Below, piece after piece: positions 7,008-13,506 of a stretch of 33,730 nt of DNA. Below the pieces are notes generated by a model. It was not told where the DNA came from, made no database searches, and saw only the letters and a program-made list of their open reading frames with translations. The stretch is taken from contig JAEUKE010000015.1 of assembly GCA_016794345.1 (NCBI GenBank), positions 1-33,730 on the forward strand, written 5' to 3'. A program made the position numbers and the translations under genes. Position 1 is the first letter of the stretch. Each line of letters opens with the position of its first letter. This DNA comes from Myxococcales bacterium (GTDB taxonomy: Bacteria; Myxococcota_A; Polyangia; Polyangiales; Polyangiaceae).

Positions 7008-7789
7008 GTGCGGAGCACCACGAGGCCCGGGATCGTGCTGGCCTGCTCGAGGAGGCGCGGGCTCGGACCGACGGCGACGGGCAGGTGCGACCGGCGGAGG
7101 AAATAGGCGTCGCCCGCGCTGTCCCCGAAGCCGGCGAGGATGGGTCGGCCGGGGCGGACGCGCTCGATGGCGCTTACCTTGCCCTCGCCGTACGGAAGGC
7201 CCGGCGCCGCGAGCCGCGGCAGGAGCTTGCCTGCGTGCACCTCGGGGACCGCCGCGATGATCTGCTCGGGCTTGATCCCGAGGAGCTGGACGCCGGCCAC
7301 GACGATCGAGATCGGCGAGGCCGAGCAGATCACGACCTCCACCCCTTCGGTCCGCGCCCAGCCGAAGATCTCGCGGACCGGCGCGAAGACGCGCGACTCC
7401 ACCTCTTCCCGGCGGATCACGTCCCGCGCGAAGTCTTCCATTTCCTCGACCGTGAACCCCGCGAATGCCCACGCCATCATCGCGAAGGCGCGCGCGTCCT
7501 CGTAGGCGCCCTCGGCGAACGCATCGAGCAGGCGTTCGGCGAGGACGTTGGCGTCGCCCGAGCTGGGGATGCCGAGGCTCTTTGCCTCGGTCGCCAGCGC
7601 CTCCCGCGCCTCCTCCCGGAACATCCTGCGCGCAAGCGCAGCGGTGAACAGGTCGAACCCCACGTCGCCGGACCAGATCGTCCCGTCCGCGTCGAAGATC
7701 ACCATGGGCCGGGTGAGCTCGCGGCGGATCCTGTCGAGCAAGAGGCGGAGCTCCTTCGCGTCGACCTCGGGCAGCTCGGGGACGTCCAC
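7004..7789 (-). CDS. HAD-superfamily phosphatase (phosphoserine-phosphatase-like, HAD-IB)
   Basis: A HAD phosphatase of about 261 residues. Motif I is VIFDADGTIW with nucleophile D33 and acid/base D35 (numbered from the GTG start at 7789), motif II is VVICSASP, and the last motif is GFGDSAGDAYFL with the GDSxxD metal site. The cap region is alpha-helical, as in SerB-like proteins. It removes phosphate from a small metabolite; which one is unknown. It is the first gene of the operon and its stop overlaps the ATPase start as GTGA, so it belongs with the transporter and may act on the imported solute. The start is uncertain: GTG 7789, ATG 7705 and ATG 7858 are all possible. The last would overlap the start of the divergent FabH-like gene, and the extra residues look non-coding. 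Confidence 0.82.
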   Translation of the reverse strand: MDVPELPEVDAKELRLLLDRIRRELTRPMVIFDADGTIWSGDVGFDLFTAALARRMFREEAREALATEAKSLGIPSSGDANVLAERLLDAFAEGAYEDARAFAMMAWAFAGFTVEEMEDFARDVIRREEVESRVFAPVREIFGWARTEGVEVVICSASPISIVVAGVQLLGIKPEQIIAAVPEVHAGKLLPRLAAPGLPYGEGKVSAIERVRPGRPILAGFGDSAGDAYFLRRSHLPVAVGPSPRLLEQASTIPGLVVLRT

Positions 7790-7856
7790 GGCGAGAGCAT
7801 CGCCCAGCCTCGACGCCCTCGTCGAGCCCTTCCGGGCGTGGTACGAGCCAATCCAC

Positions 7857-8840
7857 ATGCTCTACGTGCACGGAATGGGGCATTTTCACCCCGAGAACGA
7901 GATCGACAACGCCTTCCTCGAGTCGCTCGACATCGGGACGAACGACGCGTGGATCGTGAGCCGCGTGGGCATCAAGAACCGGCGCACGGTGCTGCCGCTC
8001 GACTACATCCGCACGACGAAGAACAAGGACCTCCGCGCCGCCCAGGAGGCTCGCCTCTATTCGAACGGCGAGACGGGCCGCCGCGCGGCGCTCGTGGCCA
8101 TCGAGCGCGCCGGGCTCAAGCCGAGCGACATCGGCATGGTCATCGCCGGGGGCTGCTCGCCGGACACGTGCATCCCGGCGGAGGCGTCGAGCGTCGCCAA
8201 GGCGCTCGGCATCGAGGTGCCCTGCTTCGACCTGTCGAGCGCTTGCTCCACGTTCGGCTCGCAGTGCCACTTCGCGGCCGCCATGGGGCAGGCCCTGCCG
8301 GAGTGGGTGCTCCTCGTCATCCCCGAGAACACGACGCGCATCACGGACTTCTCGGATCGGTCGAGCGCCATCCTCTTCGGCGACGCGACGGCCGCGGCCG
8401 TGGTGTCGACAAAGAACCCGTCGAAGGTCGTCGCGACCTACTCCAGCTTCGGCGGCGCGCCATCGGGCGCTGATGATGTCGTCATTCCCCGCGTCGGCCA
8501 CTTCTACCAGAACGGCGCCGCGGTTCAGAAGTTCGCCATCAAGAAGATGACCGAGCTCACGCGTGAGATCATCGGCCGCGCCGGCCCCGACCGCGCTCAC
8601 CGCGTCATCTACGTCGGGCACCAGGCGAACTTCACGATGCTCGAGTCGGTCCGCAACCGGTGTGAGCTCCCGGAGGAGCGGCACTACTTCAACATCGTCG
8701 AATACGGCAACCAGGCCGCCGCCGGCGCGCCCGCCGTCATCTCGCAGCGCTGGGAGGGCTTCCGCCCTGGCGACATCGTCGCGTGTGTGGTGGTGGGCTC
8801 GGGTCTGTCGTGGGCGAGCGTGCAGCTCGAGTGGCGCTAG
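7857..8840 (+). CDS. 3-oxoacyl-ACP synthase III family protein (FabH-like)
   Basis: A 327-residue thiolase-fold enzyme starting MLYVHGMGHFHPEN. The N-terminus matches the ketoacyl synthase III pattern (G.G...P.N, then WIVSRVGIKNRR). The catalytic triad is complete: Cys130 in LSSACSTFGSQ, His255 in VGHQANFTMLES and Asn285 in EYGNQAAAGAP. FabH enzymes condense an acyl-CoA starter with malonyl-ACP to begin fatty acid chains; related members join acyl groups to other acceptors in secondary metabolism. No other fatty acid gene is adjacent, so it may be a FabH paralogue with a special role rather than the housekeeping copy. It diverges from the HAD/ABC operon. No strong ribosome binding site precedes the ATG, but the family alignment supports this start. 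Confidence 0.92.
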   Translation: MLYVHGMGHFHPENEIDNAFLESLDIGTNDAWIVSRVGIKNRRTVLPLDYIRTTKNKDLRAAQEARLYSNGETGRRAALVAIERAGLKPSDIGMVIAGGCSPDTCIPAEASSVAKALGIEVPCFDLSSACSTFGSQCHFAAAMGQALPEWVLLVIPENTTRITDFSDRSSAILFGDATAAAVVSTKNPSKVVATYSSFGGAPSGADDVVIPRVGHFYQNGAAVQKFAIKKMTELTREIIGRAGPDRAHRVIYVGHQANFTMLESVRNRCELPEERHYFNIVEYGNQAAAGAPAVISQRWEGFRPGDIVACVVVGSGLSWASVQLEWR

Positions 8841-8869
8841 TCGCGAACCACCAGGCTCGGGCTTTCGTG

Positions 8870-8875
8870 TAAGCT
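8870..8875 (+). promoter_or_regulatory. TAAGCT -10-like box just before a lipoprotein start
   Basis: TAAGCT lies 9 nt before the ATG at 8885 inside a 24-bp stretch (8861-8884) that matches 17 of 24 positions with 10112-10135 in front of the next lipoprotein gene. No clear -35 box or Shine-Dalgarno sequence is present. It would give an almost leaderless transcript. Confidence 0.4.
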
Positions 8876-8884
8876 GGCCGAAAC

Positions 8885-10105
8885 ATGTCTCGCTTGGCTC
8901 GCACCGGGGCGGGAGCGGCGATCGCGCTCGCCGTGGTGGGGTGTCTCTTCCCCGAGTACACCTTCGACGAGACGTCGTCCGGAGGGGGCGGCGCGACCAC
9001 GACGTCGAGCTCGTCCACGACCAGCTCCGGCTCGCAGACCACCACCACGGGGGTCGCCAGCGGCGGCGGCGGCGCGGGCGGCATGTCCCCGGAGGAAGAC
9101 TGCTTCACCGCCGGCGACGAGGACGGCGACCAGCTCGCAGACTGCGCGGATCCCGACTGCGAGCCGGACGTCGAATGCGTCGACTCCATCCCGGTCGGCT
9201 GGGGCGGCATCGGCTACGTGGCCCTCTTCCGCGGGACGGCGGGAGCAGACCCGGCTTGCCCCCCGGGCACCGAGACCGTGGTCTACACGGGCAACGCGAC
9301 GCTGCAGAACACGTCCGCCAGCTGCACGAGCTGCGGCTGCGCCGCGCCGGCGTGGTCGAGCTGCGAGCTCTACGAGGACTTCGACACGAACGCGGCGGGC
9401 CTCCAGGCGCTCTACCCCGGCAATCAGACCTGCGGCTCCTTCACCGGGACGAACGGAACGCTGACAGTACCGTCACCGTGGGCGCCGAACGTCTGCACCG
9501 CGCTCGGGCCCTACCCCGGCGGCAACACGTGTGGCAGCCCGGGCCCCGCGGTTCCCTGCAACGCCTACGTCGACATCGGCCTCGCGAGGCCCTTCAACGG
9601 CTCGTGCGCCTCGACCGGCGGAGCCCCCGCGAACGCGAGCCCGACCTGGCAAGACGAGGTGAAGGCCTGCCGCGTCGTCGAAGGGCTCGGCGGCTGCACG
9701 GCGCCTCAGGCGTGTGTGCCCAAGCCGCAGGGCGTCTACGAGCCTCGCATCTGCATCGGCCGCGCGGGCGACCAGACGTGCCCGGGCGCGTTCACCCAGC
9801 TGACCACGGCCCACGGCGACTTCGACGACACGCGGGACTGCACGGGCTGCTCGTGTGGGGCGGCCACCGGCGGGAGCTGCACGCTCAACGTGACCCTCTA
9901 TTCGGACGCGGGCTGCAACACGCCCGTCGGCTCGGGAAGCTCGAACACCTGCGCGATGCTGAACGGCAACCCGGCCGTCCAGCGCGGAAGGACGACCGTC
10001 GTCACGCCGCCCAGCGGCGGCTCCTGCCCCGTCGTCCCCGGAGGGGGCCAGCCCACCGGCGGGGTGACCGAGACGGACCCGACGACGTTCTGCTGTCTGC
10101 CTTGA
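8885..10105 (+). CDS. Cys-rich surface lipoprotein with Ser/Thr/Gly linker
   Basis: A 406-residue predicted lipoprotein. The signal MSRLARTGAGAAIALAVVGC gives lipid-attachment Cys20. A low-complexity linker of Ser, Thr and Gly follows (about 31-66), which probably lifts the globular part away from the membrane. Next is EEDCFTAGDEDGDQLADCADPDCE, a motif recurring in myxobacterial secreted proteins, where acidic residues and cysteines may bind calcium. The remaining 300 residues contain many cysteines in CTSCGCAAP and CTGCSCGAATGG, two related segments that suggest an internal duplication with disulfides. No enzymatic motif is seen and I do not recognise the product beyond this type. The start is the ATG 9 nt after a TAAGCT box. 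A similar upstream sequence precedes the next lipoprotein. Confidence 0.78.
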   Translation: MSRLARTGAGAAIALAVVGCLFPEYTFDETSSGGGGATTTSSSSTTSSGSQTTTTGVASGGGGAGGMSPEEDCFTAGDEDGDQLADCADPDCEPDVECVDSIPVGWGGIGYVALFRGTAGADPACPPGTETVVYTGNATLQNTSASCTSCGCAAPAWSSCELYEDFDTNAAGLQALYPGNQTCGSFTGTNGTLTVPSPWAPNVCTALGPYPGGNTCGSPGPAVPCNAYVDIGLARPFNGSCASTGGAPANASPTWQDEVKACRVVEGLGGCTAPQACVPKPQGVYEPRICIGRAGDQTCPGAFTQLTTAHGDFDDTRDCTGCSCGAATGGSCTLNVTLYSDAGCNTPVGSGSSNTCAMLNGNPAVQRGRTTVVTPPSGGSCPVVPGGGQPTGGVTETDPTTFCCLP

Positions 10106-10120
10106 TCGAAGGTTTTCCGC

Positions 10121-10126
10121 TATGCT
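10121..10126 (+). promoter_or_regulatory. TATGCT -10-like box upstream of the small lipoprotein
   Basis: TATGCT lies 14 nt before the ATG at 10141. It is part of GTTTTCCGCTATGCTGGTC, which closely parallels the sequence in front of the gene at 8885, so the two lipoprotein genes may answer to the same sigma factor or regulator. Confidence 0.4.
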
Positions 10127-10140
10127 GGTCGGAACTCCGC

Positions 10141-10530
10141 ATGGCTTTCCCTCGCTTCGCGCTCGCGGCCGCCTTCTCGTTTGCGCTCGCTTGCGGCGAT
10201 GACGGCGGTGGGACGCCGAGCTCCTCCAGCTCGGGCGGCGACACGACGGGCGCCGGCGGCGACACCACGTCGTCCTCGACGACGACCACCGGCAGCTCCT
10301 CGTCTTCGTCTTCGTCGTCCTCGAGCGGGACGGGCGGCGAGGGTGGCCAGGGCGGCGCGCCCCCGCCGTCCACCGGCGTCCCGGGGAAGGAGCTGGTGAA
10401 CGCGGGGACCGTCATGTCCAGCCCGGGCTACGAGCTGCACCTGACGATCGGTCAGCCGTCTCCGCTGCAGGGGACGCACACAACCAGCAACCACACGCTT
10501 CGCGGCGGCATCACCGGGACGACCGAGTAG
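10141..10530 (+). CDS. Small lipoprotein with long poly-Ser linker and GQP-type beta segment
   Basis: A 129-residue predicted lipoprotein. MAFPRFALAAAFSFALAC gives attachment Cys18, with the same ALAC ending as the binding protein at 4663. Residues about 26-75 are almost only Ser, Thr, Gly and Asp, including a run of eleven serines encoded by TCN triplet repeats (about 10293-10325). The C-terminal 45 residues (VNAGTVMSSPGYELHLTIGQPSPLQGTHTTSNHTLRGGI) match a motif found in secreted proteins, where S.GG...S..Y.L...iGQP is followed by S.nY.L..G. It has no catalytic feature and is likely a surface-exposed structural or binding protein. It lies 35 bp after the previous lipoprotein, with a -10-like box in between. 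Confidence 0.72.
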   Translation: MAFPRFALAAAFSFALACGDDGGGTPSSSSSGGDTTGAGGDTTSSSTTTTGSSSSSSSSSSSGTGGEGGQGGAPPPSTGVPGKELVNAGTVMSSPGYELHLTIGQPSPLQGTHTTSNHTLRGGITGTTE

Positions 10531-10541
10531 GAGCTCTCGCT

Positions 10542-11777
10542 TTGTCGGCGTCATCGGCCCTGGCGCGGGCCGGGCATCTCTTCGCGCTCGTCCTCGCTCC
10601 TCGCGTGCCCTCACCCGAGCCGCTCGGTGATCCCGACGCGATCGCCGTCGCGCAGGGCCTCGCCGTGGTCGTCATCCCGCCTGTCTTGGCGATCTGGATG
10701 GCACGGTATTACGACGTGCTCGAGGGCAAGCTCGCGGCGGCGGCCTGGGTGCTCGCGAGCGCCGCGCTCGTCTACGGCGCGCAGAGCGCGCCCACACACT
10801 CGCCGCTGCTCGGGAGCTACTACACAGCGGCGCCCTTCGTCTGGGTCGCCCTCGCGCTCACCGCGGCGACGCTCGCCGGCCAGCACCTCGGGACGTCGTT
10901 CCGGAACAAGAAGATGGGCGCGGGGCTGATCACGTTTGCGATCGGGATGTTCCTCTTCCGTGAGGCTCACACCTTCATCAGCTCCCCGACGGACCAGTGG
11001 GTCGAGGTCCTCGCGCGCGATCCGGCCAACGAGCGTGCCTTCGCCGAAATTCGCCCGAAGCTCGCGTCGGATCCGGTCCGGTTCGAGCAGGCGCTGGTCG
11101 CGTGTTTGAACGCGCGCCCGGACGCCTGCCTCTGCCGGCTCGAGCGCGCGAGCTCCCAGCTGCTCGTGCAGGACGCCGCCGCCGCGCTCGCCTCGCTCGA
11201 TGCCTCGTCGTGCGCGGCGCAGGACATCCGCGCGGCGCGCCTGCGCGCCACCGCGTCGGCGCTGGCGCTCCCGCCGAGCGAGGCGGAGGCCGCGGTCGAG
11301 GCCACCCTCGCGATCTACCCGGAGGACGCGACGGTCCTCGGGGCCAAGGCCATCGTCCTGGACCGGCTCGGCCGGTCGGACGAGGCGCTCGAGCTAGCCC
11401 AGCGAGCGGTCCAGGGCGGCGCCGGGTACGAGGCGCGCCTCCTCCTGGCAGCCCTCTTGATCGCCAAAGGCCAGATGAACGAGGCGAGCGACCTCCTCGT
11501 CCCACTCGCGCAGGAGTTCCCCAGCAGCGCGGACGTCGCCTTCGACCTCGCCCTCATCGCCGACCGCGGCGGTCGGTACAACGAGGCCCGCGAGGGATAC
11601 CTGAGGGCCCTCAAGCTCCGGCCGGCGTTTGCGGCGAGCCGCTACAATCTTGCTCTGCTGACCCTCCGATACGGCTTCACGGAGGAGGCCAGGAGCCACG
11701 CCCGGCGCTTCGCCGAGGCATTTCCGGCCGACCCGAGGGGCAAAGAGCTCCTGGCCCTGGTGTCGACACGGAACTGA
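10542..11777 (+). CDS. Membrane-anchored tetratricopeptide repeat protein
   Basis: A 411-residue protein starting with TTG at 10542; a TAGGAG ribosome binding site (10528-10533) sits at the right distance, overlapping the previous stop. Four membrane spans are predicted at about 37-55, 65-80, 96-113 and 126-140. The rest (about 150-411) is helical. The C-terminal part has clear TPR pairs such as ATVLGAKAIVLDRLGRSDEALELAQRAV and ADVAFDLALIADRGGRYNEAREGYLRALKLRP. A small Cys cluster (ACLNARPDACLCRL) lies before the repeats. TPR regions bind partner proteins, so this may be an assembly platform in the inner membrane. The 12-bp gap after the lipoprotein gene suggests co-transcription with it. Confidence 0.8.
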   Translation: MSASSALARAGHLFALVLAPRVPSPEPLGDPDAIAVAQGLAVVVIPPVLAIWMARYYDVLEGKLAAAAWVLASAALVYGAQSAPTHSPLLGSYYTAAPFVWVALALTAATLAGQHLGTSFRNKKMGAGLITFAIGMFLFREAHTFISSPTDQWVEVLARDPANERAFAEIRPKLASDPVRFEQALVACLNARPDACLCRLERASSQLLVQDAAAALASLDASSCAAQDIRAARLRATASALALPPSEAEAAVEATLAIYPEDATVLGAKAIVLDRLGRSDEALELAQRAVQGGAGYEARLLLAALLIAKGQMNEASDLLVPLAQEFPSSADVAFDLALIADRGGRYNEAREGYLRALKLRPAFAASRYNLALLTLRYGFTEEARSHARRFAEAFPADPRGKELLALVSTRN

Positions 11778-11800
11778 AAGTAAGTCCAGTGCCTCCCGAG

Positions 11801-11824
11801 GCGAGGATGTTGCAGCATCCTCGC
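11801..11824 (+). promoter_or_regulatory. 9-bp stem hairpin in front of the PhnD-like gene
   Basis: GCGAGGATG (11801-11809) and CATCCTCGC (11816-11824) form a perfect 9-bp inverted repeat with the centre TTGCAG. It is preceded by a smaller dyad, GCCTC-CC-GAGGC (11791-11802). There is no T-run after it, so it is not a classical terminator. It could be an operator, or a messenger structure separating the TPR gene from the gene starting at 11864. Confidence 0.5.
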
Positions 11825-11863
11825 GGCCGCTCCGTCCAACCGGCCCGGAGGTTTGAGGAAACC

Positions 11864-12691
11864 ATGCGTCCCCGTCCGATTCTCGCCGCCCTCGCCAGCG
11901 CCACGCTCCTCAGCGTGGCTGGCGCGAGCCATGCCGCCGACGACGTCAAGCTCATCGTCCTGAAGGAGAGAGGGGTCGGCACTTCGGCCCAAGCCCAGCC
12001 CTTCGTCGACAAGCTCGTCGAGATCGCCAAGAAGAAGCTCGGGTGGGCGAGCGCCAAGGGGACCTACTTCACGGAGCGCAAGCCGGCGGAGGCCTTCATC
12101 GACTCCGACAAGCCCCACTTCGGCATCCTCTCGCTCGCGTCGTTCCTGGCCATGAAGGAGCCCCGAAAGCTCGACACCATCGGCCAGGTGAAGGTCTCGC
12201 GCGCGGGCGGCCAGCAGTATTTCCTCGTCAGCAAGAGCGCCGGCGATCAGAGCGTCTGCAAGGGCGAGAAGCTCGCCACCGATCACGCGGAGGACACGAA
12301 GTTCATCGACCGCGTCGTCTTCAACAACACAATGAAGCTGGCTGACTTCAAGCTCGACGCGATGAAGCGGCCGCTCCAGGGGATCAAGGCCGTCATCAAG
12401 GGCGAAGCGAAGTGCGCGCTCATCGACGACGCGCAGCTCGCCGAACTCGCCAACGTCGAGGGCGGCAAGGACCTGAAGACCGTCTGGAAGAGCGACACGC
12501 TGCCGCCGCTCGCGGTCGTGGCCCTTCCGAACGCGACCGACAAGCAGAAGCAAGATTTCAAGGGGTCTTTGTCCTCGCTCTGTGACGGCGATGGAAAGAC
12601 CGTGTGCAAAGAGATCGGGATCGAGTCGCTGAAGGCCGCCGGCGACGACGCGTACGCTCAGATCCTTGCAAGATACAAGAAGGACAAGTAA
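11864..12691 (+). CDS. PhnD-like periplasmic substrate-binding protein
   Basis: A 275-residue exported protein. The signal peptide is MRPRPILAALASATLLSVAGASHA, with cleavage likely before ADDVKLI. The body follows the phosphate/phosphonate-type binding proteins (PhnD-like, PF12974): FVDKLVEIAKKKLGW, then KPAEAFIDSDKPHFGILSLASFLAM where the first lobe closes, then GQVKVSRAGGQQYFLVSKSA, then KGEAKCALIDDAQLA at the second lobe. Four cysteines in the mature protein (in SVCKG, AKCAL and SLCDGDGKTVCKE) could form disulfides. A strong GAGGA ribosome binding site precedes the ATG. No ABC ATPase or permease is nearby; the following genes encode a TPR lipoprotein and an RND protein, so it may serve as a sensor or deliver to a different transporter. 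Confidence 0.8.
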   Translation: MRPRPILAALASATLLSVAGASHAADDVKLIVLKERGVGTSAQAQPFVDKLVEIAKKKLGWASAKGTYFTERKPAEAFIDSDKPHFGILSLASFLAMKEPRKLDTIGQVKVSRAGGQQYFLVSKSAGDQSVCKGEKLATDHAEDTKFIDRVVFNNTMKLADFKLDAMKRPLQGIKAVIKGEAKCALIDDAQLAELANVEGGKDLKTVWKSDTLPPLAVVALPNATDKQKQDFKGSLSSLCDGDGKTVCKEIGIESLKAAGDDAYAQILARYKKDK

Positions 12692-12728
12692 CGCTGGCAT
12701 TCTGTTTGCCGCCTTACTCGTTCCTAGC

Positions 12729-13493
12729 GTGACGCGACTCCTCCCACGTCCGTCGCGGCTCCTCCGGGCCGCGCTCTTCGGCTGCCTGATGGCCTCGGTA
12801 ACGAGCGTCGCGTGCAGCCCCGCCGTCGTGCGGCCCGAGCTCGCTGCGGCTTCGGGCAGCGCGATCACGCTCAGTGACGCGCTCGAGCACCTCATCGCGG
12901 AGGGCCAGGCGACGGAGGACGATCGGCAGGCGGCCTACGAGCTCGTGCAGAAACTGCCCGTGGAGACCGCGGCCGATGCGTTCGGCCGCGCCGCGATCAC
13001 CGGCCGCTTGGCGGAAGTGCGCGGGGCGCTCTCCATCCTCGGGAGCGAGAGCCCCACCTACCTCGCGACCGAGGCGGAGAAATACGCACGCCTCAGCCGG
13101 AAGCTCGACCCGACGTTCCGTGACGGAGCGGCTTCGCGCATGTTGGGCACGCTCTACGTCCTCGCCCCGGCCAACATGCTCGAGGGCGGAGACTCGGAGG
13201 AGGGCCTCGAGATCCTCGAGTCGCTCGTCGCGGAGCACCCCGAGTCGGTGGAGAACCAGTTCCGCCTCGCCCAGGCGTTCATCGCGCTCGGCGACAAGGA
13301 GCCTGCGCACAAGCCGCTTTGCCTCGCGATGGCGAAGCGCGCCTCGCTCCGCAAGGACCAGCAGAAGCAGCTGCTCGATCTCGTGAAGGAGGTGCCCGGG
13401 CTCGACTGCAAGGCCTTCACCGCGCCGGCGCCGCCCGCTCCGTCCGCCGACGCTCCGCCGGCCAGCACGCCCTCGACCGAGGGGGGGCCCTGA
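12729..13493 (+). CDS. TPR-type lipoprotein resembling TRAP transporter TatT component
   Basis: A protein of about 254 residues from the GTG at 12729. Its N-terminus (VTRLLPRPSRLLRAALFGCLMASVTSVAC) is a probable lipoprotein signal ending at the Cys of SVAC. The body is all-helical, and the segment DGAASRMLGTLYVLAPANMLEGGDSEEGLEILESLVAEHPESVENQFRLAQAFIALGDKEPA resembles TatT proteins, trimeric TPR lipoproteins found with TRAP-type binding proteins. The C-terminus is Pro/Ala-rich and probably unstructured. The gap is 37 bp after the binding protein and 13 bp before the RND gene. An in-frame ATG 63 bp earlier would place the start inside the previous coding region. The TatT resemblance is from pattern only; a generic TPR lipoprotein is the alternative. 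Confidence 0.68.
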   Translation: MTRLLPRPSRLLRAALFGCLMASVTSVACSPAVVRPELAAASGSAITLSDALEHLIAEGQATEDDRQAAYELVQKLPVETAADAFGRAAITGRLAEVRGALSILGSESPTYLATEAEKYARLSRKLDPTFRDGAASRMLGTLYVLAPANMLEGGDSEEGLEILESLVAEHPESVENQFRLAQAFIALGDKEPAHKPLCLAMAKRASLRKDQQKQLLDLVKEVPGLDCKAFTAPAPPAPSADAPPASTPSTEGGP

Positions 13494-13506
13494 GGGTCTG
13501 CTTCCG

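Noticed and set aside
7856..7859. Overlapping divergent start codons (CATG) for the phosphatase and the FabH-like gene
   Set aside because: The phosphatase residues before the GTG at 7789 look non-coding, so the shared CATG is probably only used by the FabH-like gene.
5901..8684. A 927-residue fusion upstream of the ABC ATPase
   Set aside because: The extra N-terminal part lies across the HAD gene and antisense to the FabH-like gene and has no protein-like features; the ATPase starts at 7007 in a GTGA overlap.
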